Source: Magnetofaba australis IT-1
GTDB lineage: Bacteria; Pseudomonadota; Magnetococcia; Magnetococcales; Magnetococcaceae
NCBI RefSeq assembly: GCF_002109495.1
Contig: NZ_LVJN01000019.1
Span: 372,001-436,000, forward strand
Length of the DNA stretch: 64,000 nt
Direction: 5' to 3'
Both the position numbers and the translations under genes were made by a program. Positions 55,450 through 64,000 of this stretch are shown in pieces (the stretch's first letter is position 1; each line of letters begins with the position of its first letter). The notes beneath the pieces are model-generated. The model did no database searches and was not told where the DNA came from. It was given only the letters and a program-made list of their open reading frames with translations.

Positions 55450-56550
55450 CCGCCCTTGGTGGGTTTGGTGATGCGCCAGAATGCGCGTGAGCAGATCGAT
55501 TCGCGGGGCAAAGCTGGCGGTCAGGGCGCGTTCGTTGGCGGTATGGTCATCAAAACCGATAGGGCCGAAGCCATCCAAGGTCGGCGTCCCGGCGCCATGC
55601 ACATGGTTGGCGTCACTGGTTCCGCCACGCGCCTCGGTGGACAGTGGCTCCGGGGCAAGACGCTGAATAGACTCCAGCAAGCGCGCCTGGTCGGCATTGG
55701 GCTCCATCACCTCCCGCAGCACGCCGCCGCTGGGGTGAATGGCGCAGCCGTTGATGCGGGGCGCGGCGATTAACTGCTCCAGCGCGCTCACCACGCGGTT
55801 GCGCTCGGCCACTGTGCGAAAGCGCGCCTCCACCAGCATCTCGGCGGCGGGGGCGATGGTGTTGACGCCGATGCCGCCGGAGAGTTTGCCCACATTGACC
55901 GTAGTTCCCTGTTCAGGCCGCGCCAACGCCATCAACGCAATAGTCAGATGCGCCGCTTCCAACACCGCGCTGGCGCCTTTGTCCCAGTCATTGCCCGCGT
56001 GGGCGGCGACGCCTTGGATCTCCAGCGTCCACGCCGCCACCCCTTTGCGCGCGGTGACCAATTCAAAATTCTCTCCGGCGCACTCCAGGGTCAGACAGGC
56101 GGCATAGTCATGGGCCAGAGCGGTGGTGACAGGGCGCGAATCCTCGCTGTTGATCTCCTCATCGGCGGTGAGAAACAGATCGACGCCAAACAGGCCGCCG
56201 CACTGGGCGTGGACCTGTTTTAATGCTTGGATGGCCACCACCAGGCCGCCTTTCATATCGCACACGCCGGGGCCGCGCAGCCAGGGGCCATCCTCGGCAA
56301 ACTCCTCGAAGGTTCCTGGTGCGAACACGGTGTCCAGATGCCCCAACAGGAGGATCTTCTGGCCGGGACCGGACGGGGCCCGCAGCAGCAGGTGGTCGCC
56401 CAGATGTTGGCGCGGGAAGCGTTGTTCGATGTAGCCGAGAGGAGCGAGCTGTTCACGAATGCGTTCGCCCACACGATTCACCCCTGTGGGGTTATGGCTG
56501 TGGGAGTTGATTAGCACCAGTTCACGCAGCAGAGTAAGCCAGGATTTCAT
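55441..56550 (-). CDS. M20-family metallopeptidase (carboxypeptidase G2/ArgE/DapE type)
   Basis: The 369-residue enzyme has metal ligands in LLGHLDTVFAPG, GVCDMKGGLVVAIQAL and TADEEINSEDSR, and a dimerisation domain (VAAHAGNDWDKGASAV). It likely hydrolyses a C-terminal glutamate or N-acyl amino acid; the closest overall pattern is glutamate carboxypeptidase. The substrate is not determined. Confidence 0.92.
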   Translation of the reverse strand: MKSWLTLLRELVLINSHSHNPTGVNRVGERIREQLAPLGYIEQRFPRQHLGDHLLLRAPSGPGQKILLLGHLDTVFAPGTFEEFAEDGPWLRGPGVCDMKGGLVVAIQALKQVHAQCGGLFGVDLFLTADEEINSEDSRPVTTALAHDYAACLTLECAGENFELVTARKGVAAWTLEIQGVAAHAGNDWDKGASAVLEAAHLTIALMALARPEQGTTVNVGKLSGGIGVNTIAPAAEMLVEARFRTVAERNRVVSALEQLIAAPRINGCAIHPSGGVLREVMEPNADQARLLESIQRLAPEPLSTEARGGTSDANHVHGAGTPTLDGFGPIGFDDHTANERALTASFAPRIDLLTRILAHHQTHQGRLF

Positions 56551-56562
56551 AATGTAAGGCTC

Positions 56563-56880
56563 TATAGTCGCCGCAAAATAGAAAGTGACAGTTGAAGGGA
56601 GAAGATATTGAGGGCTGCGCCCTCAAACTCCCCTCAGATCAACAACCAAACCGTGATTCGGGCCATCCATGGCCCTCACCCTTCAGGCTCGCTGCGCGAG
56701 TCCGATTCGGCAATCCTGCCGAATCGTGGGGCGCTGCCCCACACCCCGCTTAAGGGTCACAGACCCTTAAGAATCCCGCCTCCGGCCAGCCGGAGGCCAA
56801 GAGTCAGCGCTCGCTCAAACAGCGTCATGCAAACATTTGGCGCTCTGTACAATTTTGGATTGCGTTGACTCTTTGCGCCG
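56563..56880. repeat. Modular hairpin repeat, copy I (most complete, reverse orientation)
   Basis: The 427-bp gap between 56551 and 56977 is mostly this repeat. In reverse it shows the end TATAGTCGC, AAGATATTGAGGGCTGCGCC, GGGCCATCCATGGCCC, GGCTCGCTGCGCGAGTC, CGATTCGGCAATCCTGCCGA, GTGGGGCGCTGCCCCAC, CTTAAGGGTCACAGACCCTT, GCCTCCGGCCAGCCGGAGGC, and the head AGTCAGCGCTCGC plus GTCATGCAAACA. I see no gene between 56880 and 56977. Confidence 0.88.
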
Positions 56881-56977
56881 AATCCAGCAGCTTCCGCACG
56901 AGACACAAAGCAGGCTCGGAGTCAGGCCAACTTGGTCGCCGAGAGCACCTTGCTGACGGGGGGAAGGGGGCGCCTAG

Positions 56978-58018
56978 TTAAAGGATTTCGTCCTCATCGA
57001 ACAGCGGGTCGCTGCTGATTTCACTCTCCAAATTCTCCACCGCGCCCTCTGCGGCCACGGGGCGCGCAATCTCGGCTACGTGGAACAGCGCATCGCCCTG
57101 GTTGATCACTGGCAACTCACTGCGGCCAATGATAATTCCAGCCTGAGGGCTAATCACCTCCCACTCGGAGTCGCCCAGAGGATCGGATATAATTCCCAGC
57201 AGTTGGCCCGCCTCAATGACCTCGCCGCGGGTGCGGTACGCCCGCAGCAGTCCCGCCGATGGCGCGCGCACCCAGATGCTCTTGTGAGAAACCAGGGGGG
57301 GCGTGCGCTTGGGCGCGCTTTTCTGTTGCGGCAGCATGCCCAGATGGCGCATGACGCCGAGGACGCCGCGCAGACCGACCCGTACGCTGAATTCATCAAA
57401 ACGCAGCGCTTCGCCCGCCTCATAGAGCAGAACCTTCACCCCCTTCTCCTGGGCGGCCTCGCGCATGGAGCCTTTGCGCAATTTGGCCTGCATGATCAGA
57501 GGCGGAGAGAACGCTTTGGCCAATTCGATCAACTCCGGGTCGCCCTCGGCCATGCGGATTTGCGGCAGGTTGGAGCGATGAATCGCAGCGGAGTGCAGGT
57601 CGATGCCATAGTCGCAGCGGGTAATCACCTCATTGAGGAGGAGGTGGGCCATCTGCCCGGCCAAGGATCCTGTGGGGCTGCCGGGGAAGCTGCGGTTGAG
57701 ATCGCGACGGTCGGGCAGATAGCGGTTCTGACTGATGAAGCCGAAGATATTCACAATGGGCACGCAGAGCAGCGTGCCGCGCAGACGTTTGAGCCCTTTT
57801 AAGCGCAGCACACGGCGAATCACCTCGACGCCGATGATCTCATTGCCATGCACGGCGGCGGTGAGAAACATGGCCGGGCCCGGCGTGCGGCCATGGGCCA
57901 CATGCACCGGCAATGTGGCGCGGGTATGGTCGGAGAAGGCCCCCATTGGCAACTCAACGGTTTGCGATGTTCCAGGCGCAATGTCAAGTCCGTTGATGTG
58001 GAACGGAGGGGCGGCCAT
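56978..58018 (-). CDS. Succinylglutamate desuccinylase/aspartoacylase-family protein
   Basis: The 346-residue zinc carboxypeptidase-like protein has the metal site AAVHGNEIIGVEV plus GIDLHSAA, and a C-terminal beta domain (SAGLLRAYRTRGEVIEAGQL). It lies 3 bases after rimK on the same strand. Proteins of this kind are often linked to RimK and may process amino-acid tails added by it. The exact substrate is unknown. Confidence 0.9.
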   Translation of the reverse strand: MAAPPFHINGLDIAPGTSQTVELPMGAFSDHTRATLPVHVAHGRTPGPAMFLTAAVHGNEIIGVEVIRRVLRLKGLKRLRGTLLCVPIVNIFGFISQNRYLPDRRDLNRSFPGSPTGSLAGQMAHLLLNEVITRCDYGIDLHSAAIHRSNLPQIRMAEGDPELIELAKAFSPPLIMQAKLRKGSMREAAQEKGVKVLLYEAGEALRFDEFSVRVGLRGVLGVMRHLGMLPQQKSAPKRTPPLVSHKSIWVRAPSAGLLRAYRTRGEVIEAGQLLGIISDPLGDSEWEVISPQAGIIIGRSELPVINQGDALFHVAEIARPVAAEGAVENLESEISSDPLFDEDEIL

Positions 58019-58021
58019 GGG

Positions 58022-58954
58022 TTAGCCTTTGCCTTTGGTGCGTGTGGCCGAGCGCTTGGCGGTGCTCTTGTCTTCGCTGGTAATTACCTTCTTTTCGAGA
58101 AATTCTATGATTTTGCCAGCGACATCAATATTGGTCGCCTTCTCCACGCCTTCCAGGCCGGGTGAGGAGTTGACCTCCATCACCACCGGACCGTGATTGG
58201 AGCGCAGCATATCCACGCCACAGACATTGAGTCCCATGCACTTGGCGGCGCGAATGGCGGTGCTGCGCTCTTCGGGGGTGATCTTGATGGGCAGGGCGCT
58301 GCCGCCGCGATGCAGATTGGAGCGGAACTCCCCCTCTGCGCCGGTGCGTTTCATGGCGGCGACCACTTTGCCGTCGATCACCAGCGCGCGGATGTCGGTG
58401 GAGCCGGCCTCCTTGATGAACTCCTGCACCATGATGTTGACGTTGGCGCCGCGGAACGCCTCAATCACCGATTTGGCGGACTTATGGGTCTCGCCCAGCA
58501 CCACGCCAATGCCTTGGGTGCCCTCCAGGAGCTTGATTACCACCGGCGCGCCGCCCACGCTTGCGATGATCTCTTCGGTCATTTTGCTGTCGTGGGCGAA
58601 TGCGGTCACCGGCAGGCCGATGCCATCGCGCGCCATCAGTTGCAGCGAGCGCAGTTTGTCGCGCGAGCGGCCGATGGAGACCGATTCATTCAATGGGTAC
58701 ACGCCCATCATTTCGAATTGGCGCAAAATGGCGGATCCATAGAAGGTGATGGAGGCGCCAATGCGGGGAATAACGGCGTCATACCCGGTTAGCGCACGTT
58801 CGCCAAAGTAGACGGTGGGGCGGTGGGAGGTGATATTGACGAAGCAGCGCAGCGTGTTGACCACATCGATGGTGTGGCCACGGGCCTCGGCGGCTTCCAC
58901 CAGACGCTCGTGGCTGTAGAGGCTGGGATTGCGGGCGAGCATGATGATTTTCAT
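58022..58954 (-). CDS. rimK: RimK-family ATP-grasp ligase
   Basis: The 310-residue enzyme has the ATP-grasp core [40 protein letters not shown] and [15 protein letters not shown]. In E. coli RimK adds glutamates to ribosomal protein S6. The C-terminus has an extra basic tail ([11 protein letters not shown]). It is the middle gene of a three-gene operon. Confidence 0.94.
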   Translation of the reverse strand: MKIIMLARNPSLYSHERLVEAAEARGHTIDVVNTLRCFVNITSHRPTVYFGERALTGYDAVIPRIGASITFYGSAILRQFEMMGVYPLNESVSIGRSRDKLRSLQLMARDGIGLPVTAFAHDSKMTEEIIASVGGAPVVIKLLEGTQGIGVVLGETHKSAKSVIEAFRGANVNIMVQEFIKEAGSTDIRALVIDGKVVAAMKRTGAEGEFRSNLHRGGSALPIKITPEERSTAIRAAKCMGLNVCGVDMLRSNHGPVVMEVNSSPGLEGVEKATNIDVAGKIIEFLEKKVITSEDKSTAKRSATRTKGKG

Positions 58955-58972
58955 AACGACGGCTCCTGGGCG

Positions 58973-59440
58973 TCAATGAGAGGCGGGTGGTACGCTGACC
59001 AGATAGGATCGGCCGCAATGAATTAAAAAGCGTTTGCGCAGGGCGGTGCGCCCCAGCAGCAGGCGGAAGCCCATCTCATCCCGGTTGGCCAGGGTGATCT
59101 CCACCGGCCAGCTGTCGCCGCCGAGGGAGAGGGTGGATTCGATGACGTAGCGCATCTCCTGTTTGCCATTGGAGCTGCGCACCTTGCGACGGTCGATCAC
59201 CTGCGCCAGACAGGCGTGGGCATGGTGGCGATTATTCTGGAAGGGGTGGATATCAAAACTGACCCAAGGCGCGCCATCGATGAGCATTTCACGAATGTGA
59301 AACGCATGCAGGGAGGAGGTGCGCGCGCCGGAGTCGATTTTGGCTTTCATCTGCAGCCCGCCGAACTCAGGCAGAGTGACCCACTCCCGCCAACCGATAA
59401 TGAGCCGTTTGCTATACTTTTTCTTTTTGCCTGAGGCCAT
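58973..59440 (-). CDS. RimB-like retropepsin-fold protease (ATP-dependent zinc protease family)
   Basis: The 155-residue protein has the aspartic-protease-like motif KIDSGARTSSLHA and the C-terminal RLLLGRTALRKRFLI. In Pseudomonas a member of this family (RimB) is encoded with RimK and acts on its glutamylated product. The ATG at 59440 has GAGGGA upstream and is preferred over the GTG at 59458. It is the first gene of the operon, 18 bases before rimK. I see no gene in the 207 bases upstream. Confidence 0.9.
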   Translation of the reverse strand: MASGKKKKYSKRLIIGWREWVTLPEFGGLQMKAKIDSGARTSSLHAFHIREMLIDGAPWVSFDIHPFQNNRHHAHACLAQVIDRRKVRSSNGKQEMRYVIESTLSLGGDSWPVEITLANRDEMGFRLLLGRTALRKRFLIHCGRSYLVSVPPASH

Positions 59441-59665
59441 GGGTTCCCTCGTTTTCACACCGTACAGCCGCTTGAAGCAGAGAGGGAGACTCCCAGGGGA
59501 TGCGTCTCAATTTGCGCGTCGTCGTGGCGCCTCGGCGCGCTTGACTCACTCTGGCATCCCAGAAACCCCCTGAAAAAACGGTCTCATGTTGCACGCTTGA
59601 ATACAAGAGAGGAAATTGACGCAGAGCGGGTGGATGAGGGGCCGGTGTGGGCGCAGAGGCGACGT

Positions 59666-62600
59666 TTACGCGCCCGGATCCTGCCAATTGAAGCCCATGT
59701 TTTGCAACCGCTGCGCCCGTTGCGGCTCCATACGGCCCTGGGCGAAGGTCTGGCGCTGGAACTGCACCCACAAGCCCAACTGCGGGTTCTCCGGCCAGTT
59801 CACCGGCACGTTGCAGTGGCCGAAGCGGAACTGGAACTGGGCCAGGTGGAAGAACCACTCTTCGGCCTGGGCGGCTTGGGGGTCGAACTCAAAGCCGATG
59901 GCGGCCAATCGCTCGCGGTTGGCTGGGGCGAGGAGATTCTTGGCCGCGGCGTTGCGCTGAATCTGCACCCAGCGGGCCAGTTCGGCGTCTTCGCCCCAGT
60001 TATTGGGCACGATGCAGTGTCCGAAGCGGGCGCGGAACCGCTCCAAATCGGCGAAGCGCTCCTCCCACACCACCTGCATGGGATCCCACACAAAGCCCAT
60101 GGCGTGCAGACGTTTGCCGCGATCTTCCCCGAGGGAGCCGTTGCGATGGCTCTTGCGCTGGGCTTCCACCCACCAACCCAGTTCGCCGTGGTCGGGATCC
60201 TCCTCGGAGACGTTGCAGTGGCCATGGCGCAGTTTGTACTCAGCCAGTTGCAGGAACATCTCCTCCCAGTAGACCGCCTGGGCGTCCCACAGGAAGCCGA
60301 TGGCCGTGAGCGCGTCAAAGTGCTCCTGAGGCAGCGCCTCGCGCTTGTGCAGACGGCGTTGGCCGGCGACCCACTTGGCCAGTTCCGGGTCTTCGGCCCA
60401 GTCGGTGGGGACGTGACAGTGCTGATGGGTGGCCTGGAAGCGGCGCAGCGACTCGAACTGGCGGCGCCACTCGGCCTCTTTGGCGTCCCAAATGATCCCC
60501 AGGGCGCCCAGGGCGGCGGCGCGCTCCTCGGCCAGTTTGCCGCGGGCAAAGAGTTTGCGTTGGGCGTCAAGCCACTGCGCCAGTTCCGCCTGTGCGGGGT
60601 CGCTCGCGTCGGGCAGCAGCGCGCCAGTGGCGTTGACCAGAGCCTGAGCGGCGGCGTACTGGGCGCGCCACGCGCTCTGTTCGGGGTCCCAATCGAAACA
60701 GAGCAGATCCAGTTGCTGTTTGCGCGCCTCGGGGAGTTTGCCGCGATTGTGCAGTTTGCGCTGCTCTTCGGCCCACTGCGCCAGTTGCGGCTGTTGCTCC
60801 GGGTCGGGCTCGGCGGCGCGGGTGAGGGCGGCGTTTTTGGCCAGCGCTTCGAACATGCCCTGCCAGGCGGTCTCTTCGGGATCCCAGTCCAGGCACAGCA
60901 GATCCAGTTGCGCCTTGCGCTGCGGGGCCAGTTTGTCGCGGTCATGCAGTTTGCGCTGCGCGTCCACCCACTGCGCCAATTGCGGCTGGCGCTGTGGGTC
61001 GGGTTCGGTGGCGCGGGTCAGCGCGGCGTTGCGCGCCAGGGCGTCGAACATCTTCTGCCAGGCGTGCTCCTCGGGATCCCAAATGAAGCCGATGGCGTCC
61101 AGGCGCGCAATCTGCTCCGGGTTGAGCTTGCCACGGGCGAAGTCGCGGCGCTGCTGGGTGATCCAGGCGAACAGGTCGGCGTTCTGATGCGGCGAAATGG
61201 GGGGCTCTTCGGCGCCGAACTGGGCGTGAATCCGCCCCAGTTGATCACAACTGGCGTTCCAGTAGGCGGCCTTCAGATCCCATACAAAGTCGATGGCGTC
61301 CAGCGCTTGCCGATGCGTCTCGGGCAGCTTGTCCAGCATGCCGGCGCGGCGCTGGGCGCGCACCCAGGCGGGCAGATCGGGATTTTGCGGCCACTCATCG
61401 GGCGTTTCATCATGGCCAAATTGCGTTTTGAACGCCTGCAACTGGGCGTAGTGCGCCCACCATTGCGTTTCGGCGGGGTCCCAATCGAAGCCCAGGGCGT
61501 CCAGGGCGCGCAGGCGCTCCGGCGGCAGCACGCCATTGTCGTGGGCCTTGCGCTGTTTCTTCACCCACGCCGCCAGTTCCGGCGCCGGTTCCCAGTCGTC
61601 GGGCGGGTCCCAACTGCCGCTGTGTTTGCGGTAGGCCGCCAGCAGGCCGAACAGGCGATCCCACTCGCCGCCCAACAGATCCATCAGCATTTTGCCGATG
61701 CGTTGGCGGATGGGGGCGTCCTCCTGGGCGATGACGGTCAGTTCGATGACCCGCCACAGCGGCGCGCAATCCAATGGCTTGTCAGAAACGGCGGGGCGCA
61801 AGCCCTGGCGCAGGCGAATCTCGCGCAGGGCGGCGTCCACCTCCGGCAGTAGGCCGCGCAGGGATTGAATCATCTCCGCCAGCTCCATCAGCCCCAGCGG
61901 TTCGCCTGCAGGCAGGCCGTCGGGGCCAAAACCTTCATGGAACAGCAGGGGAATCACCACTTGCGGCGACGGGTCCAGCGGGTGTGGGGCCATCAGCGGT
62001 CCCAGCGCGTGACGCATATCCAGCTTACCGCGACAGTCGGGCAGAATCAGCGCCGCATCCATGGGCGGGGTGGGCTCGCCCTTAAGCGGCGCGCGGGCGC
62101 CCGCCATCAGCGCCGGGGCGAAGCGGTGAAACGCTTGCCAGCTCTCTTCGCGCTTTGCCGCAGGCCAACGCCCTTGCACAACATGGATGGCGAAGCCGTC
62201 GCGCTGACTCTGCGGGTTGCCGTCGGCGTCGCTGAAGAACGCCTGCGCCTGATTGGGCGCCGGGTGATAGCTGATCGTCCGCTGCGGCGCGGCGCGTTTG
62301 AGCAGATGCGCCGCGGCGCGCCACAACCCCTGACGAATGCGCTGGTCAGGATCTTGATCCGGCTGTCGCGCAGGCGCCACCAGCACCGCAACGCAGATGC
62401 GCGGTTTGCGCGCCAGTTTGGCGGCCACGGCGTCCTTGATCTCCATCAGGGGCCGCACCGGGCCGAAGCGCTCCGGCTCCTCGGTGATGTCATACACCGG
62501 CTTGGGGTCGCCAAACGGGTCGTGGCGGGCGATGTCGCTGAGGGTGGGCGATTGGGTCAGATGAATGGTGCGGCGGGGGCGCCACAGCTCGTCATCCCGC

Positions 62601-63649
62601 AGCGCTTGCAGCCACTCGCCGCGTTTGCCCGCAGCTTTGTGCGCCTCCAGCACGATGGCGCGATCAATGCGGCTTGCGCCCAATAGGGGTAGCAGCGCAG
62701 GCAGGGCGCTGTGGGCGGCGAGCAGCACTTTGACGCCGTGGAAACGCCACTGGGTAAAGTGGGCGATCTCTTCGCCATCCCCTGTGGTGGGATAGGGCAG
62801 CTCCCAGGGGCGGAGTTGGGGGTGATCCGACGCCGGTTTGGGGCTCTGTTGGTCATCGAACAGCAGGCAGCCGAAGGCGGCGCTGCTGGCGTGACGACTC
62901 CAGTGCTCCAGCGCGCTGGCCAGACGCCCCACCGAAGGCGCGGCGAGCAGCACGGTGGATTGCGCCCCCGCGCCTTCGATCAGCGTCGGCAACAGCAGCG
63001 TTTCGCAGGCGCCCGGCGGCAGGGTGAGGGTGAACTGCTCGCACGGCGGCAGGCTCTCGCCCACCGCGCGCCACGCCGCCGACAGCGCTGCAGGCGGCTG
63101 ATAGCGCATGGGCGGCGGCGGCGCGCCGGTGAGAATCCAGGCGCGCAGGGCGTTGAAATCGGCTTCTGTCAGCGCATCGAATTGCGCCGCGCGCAGGCCG
63201 CACGCCGGGGCGAACTCGCCCAGTTTGTTGGGCGTTGGCGCATTGCTGATGAGCAGCGGGCGCAGGCCGCCGGGCAGGGGCGCGTCGAAGCGTCCCGCCA
63301 GCATCTTCGGCGTCAGGGCTTTGCGCTCCGGCTGAAACAGAACTTGAACGCCAAACGCGCCGTGGGCCACGGTCTCCAGGATGCCGTCACAGGGGAGCGG
63401 GTCGCGCGGATCCAGCCCGTAACGGCGCGCCACGTGTTCCGGTAGATTGGCGGCGGGATAATAGTGCTTGAAGAAGGTCAGGCGGCGGGTGGCCCACCAC
63501 CCTTGCGCCATCAGCGCCAGCAACTCATCCCGGTCGCGTTGGTCTTCGATGGCCGCAAGGCGCTGTTCGAACTGGGAAAAGCTTCCCAGTTTGTGGAGGA
63601 GCCCCTGGTCAAGATAGGGGCGTAGGCGTTGTGGGATGTCCGGTCCCAT
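59666..63649 (-). CDS. Degenerate nuclease-helicase with ten helicase-associated (HA) repeats
   Basis: The protein has 1327 residues. The C-terminal half (about 663-1327) is ten HA repeats of about 66 residues, each with a pattern like FGHCNVP, LGLWVQFQR and GFxWD. The first 655 residues follow the plan of HA-type SF2 helicases with a restriction-nuclease-like N-domain, but key positions are lost. The nuclease-like segment reads CDGILETV...GVQVLF (86-105) where QxK is expected. The Walker A position is LPPGACETLLL (210-220) and Walker B is VLEAHKAAG (333-341) instead of DEAH. The TATP motif is LTQSP (364-368), and motif VI is KLDMRHALGPLM (542-553) instead of a QxxGRxxR form. FGPV (395-398) is retained. 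It probably binds nucleic acid without ATPase activity. The frame is intact and long. Confidence 0.85.
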   Translation of the reverse strand: MGPDIPQRLRPYLDQGLLHKLGSFSQFEQRLAAIEDQRDRDELLALMAQGWWATRRLTFFKHYYPAANLPEHVARRYGLDPRDPLPCDGILETVAHGAFGVQVLFQPERKALTPKMLAGRFDAPLPGGLRPLLISNAPTPNKLGEFAPACGLRAAQFDALTEADFNALRAWILTGAPPPPMRYQPPAALSAAWRAVGESLPPCEQFTLTLPPGACETLLLPTLIEGAGAQSTVLLAAPSVGRLASALEHWSRHASSAAFGCLLFDDQQSPKPASDHPQLRPWELPYPTTGDGEEIAHFTQWRFHGVKVLLAAHSALPALLPLLGASRIDRAIVLEAHKAAGKRGEWLQALRDDELWRPRRTIHLTQSPTLSDIARHDPFGDPKPVYDITEEPERFGPVRPLMEIKDAVAAKLARKPRICVAVLVAPARQPDQDPDQRIRQGLWRAAAHLLKRAAPQRTISYHPAPNQAQAFFSDADGNPQSQRDGFAIHVVQGRWPAAKREESWQAFHRFAPALMAGARAPLKGEPTPPMDAALILPDCRGKLDMRHALGPLMAPHPLDPSPQVVIPLLFHEGFGPDGLPAGEPLGLMELAEMIQSLRGLLPEVDAALREIRLRQGLRPAVSDKPLDCAPLWRVIELTVIAQEDAPIRQRIGKMLMDLLGGEWDRLFGLLAAYRKHSGSWDPPDDWEPAPELAAWVKKQRKAHDNGVLPPERLRALDALGFDWDPAETQWWAHYAQLQAFKTQFGHDETPDEWPQNPDLPAWVRAQRRAGMLDKLPETHRQALDAIDFVWDLKAAYWNASCDQLGRIHAQFGAEEPPISPHQNADLFAWITQQRRDFARGKLNPEQIARLDAIGFIWDPEEHAWQKMFDALARNAALTRATEPDPQRQPQLAQWVDAQRKLHDRDKLAPQRKAQLDLLCLDWDPEETAWQGMFEALAKNAALTRAAEPDPEQQPQLAQWAEEQRKLHNRGKLPEARKQQLDLLCFDWDPEQSAWRAQYAAAQALVNATGALLPDASDPAQAELAQWLDAQRKLFARGKLAEERAAALGALGIIWDAKEAEWRRQFESLRRFQATHQHCHVPTDWAEDPELAKWVAGQRRLHKREALPQEHFDALTAIGFLWDAQAVYWEEMFLQLAEYKLRHGHCNVSEEDPDHGELGWWVEAQRKSHRNGSLGEDRGKRLHAMGFVWDPMQVVWEERFADLERFRARFGHCIVPNNWGEDAELARWVQIQRNAAAKNLLAPANRERLAAIGFEFDPQAAQAEEWFFHLAQFQFRFGHCNVPVNWPENPQLGLWVQFQRQTFAQGRMEPQRAQRLQNMGFNWQDPGA

Positions 63650-63714
63650 AGAGGCGCGATTCCTTCAGCGCGATTGATCACGGCGTCATGGCGCGTACGC
63701 TGCGCCCAAATGGT

Positions 63715-64000
63715 CTATTCTTGTTCTTGCTCGCTCTGTTCGGCGTCCTGCTGCGCTTTGAGATAGGCGTCAACATCGGCGTTTTGCACCCGCGCATAGA
63801 TCTCCTCCACCGGGACCGACACCCCCAGGGAGGGAAACTCGACCGCGTCGCCCAGGAAGAAGTGCTCCGAGCGCCAGCCGTTGCTGCGCCGCATCACCTC
63901 CACATCCACGCAATCCTGCTCAATGAGCAGATACGCTTGCAGCGAGGGAATCTGCGTGTATTCACGCAGTTTGCTGGTTTGGTCTACTTTTCGGGTGGCG
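63715..64000 (-). CDS. Uma2-family (DUF820) endonuclease-like protein, 5' end cut by window edge
   Basis: The minus-strand frame is open to the right edge. The visible C-terminal 94 residues read KLREYTQIPSLQAYLLIEQD, VDVEVMRRSNGW and GDAVEFPSLGVSVPVEEIY, the usual end of Uma2/DUF820 proteins, which have a PD-(D/E)XK nuclease fold. A Gln/Glu-rich tail follows. The GTG at 63909 is internal. The function of this common family is unclear. Confidence 0.85.
   Translation of the reverse strand, partial: ATRKVDQTSKLREYTQIPSLQAYLLIEQDCVDVEVMRRSNGWRSEHFFLGDAVEFPSLGVSVPVEEIYARVQNADVDAYLKAQQDAEQSEQEQE

Noticed and set aside
59597-61852. A 751-residue plus-strand open frame opposite the HA-repeat gene
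   Set aside because: It mirrors the GC-rich repeats of the real minus-strand gene, has low-complexity composition and no recognisable domain.

Overview
The window looks like chromosomal DNA from a GC-rich, motile, respiring proteobacterium. Evidence is a methyl-accepting chemotaxis protein, LolB and lipoprotein-style outer-membrane genes, RimK, QueG, NadA, E. coli-type PurB and a large sensory-kinase array. A deep-branching group such as the magnetotactic cocci (Magnetococcales) is my guess from the flavour of the proteins; no magnetosome gene is present and the guess is untested.

Layout. Positions 1-2063 hold the end of a chemoreceptor gene. From 9854 back to 2168 (minus strand) runs a compact seven-gene sugar cluster: radical SAM enzyme, SDR epimerase, a nucleotidyltransferase-PfkB kinase fusion with swapped domain order, HAD phosphatase, APH-type kinase and a split transketolase. 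purB lies upstream of it. Positions 11645-24426 are a signalling block: a LuxR-type response regulator, a CheB-CheR-PAS protein coupled to a hybrid kinase, two more hybrid kinases, and a Tat-exported polyamine-type binding protein next to the last kinase. An RND/MMPL transporter split by a frameshift and carrying an odd octapeptide repeat follows (24520-27353), then a class II glutamine amidotransferase.

Positions 28535-33403 encode a four-subunit group 3b-type [NiFe] hydrogenase (beta, gamma, delta, alpha) plus its maturation protease, followed by an exported DsrE-like protein. Positions 34168-39020 are a nest of mobile DNA: a decayed IS3-family element holds a hairpin-rich repeat, which in turn holds a second IS3-family element (with a 550-bp internal tandem duplication) and an IS110/IS1111-type element. 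Beyond it are a ChaN-PDZ protein, two HD-domain hydrolases, nadA, queG, rpmB and a housekeeping run (DUF1858-like, TPR lipoprotein, lolB, ispE, tRNA-Gln, prs, rplY, pth, ychF). The right part carries an FGE-like membrane protein, an M20 peptidase, a RimB-RimK-aspartoacylase operon and a 1327-residue protein that looks like an inactivated nuclease-helicase with ten helicase-associated repeats, followed by a partial Uma2-type gene.

A family of modular hairpin repeats recurs in at least eight intergenic loci (about 3142, 4262, 36966/38255, 40300, 43668, 53006, 53203, 56563). Most copies end in a TATCTT-type tail. One copy sits inside an IS3 orfB in a way that suggests it is itself mobile, and an IS110-type element has landed in that copy. 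This family and the degenerate helicase are the two most novel-looking items here.
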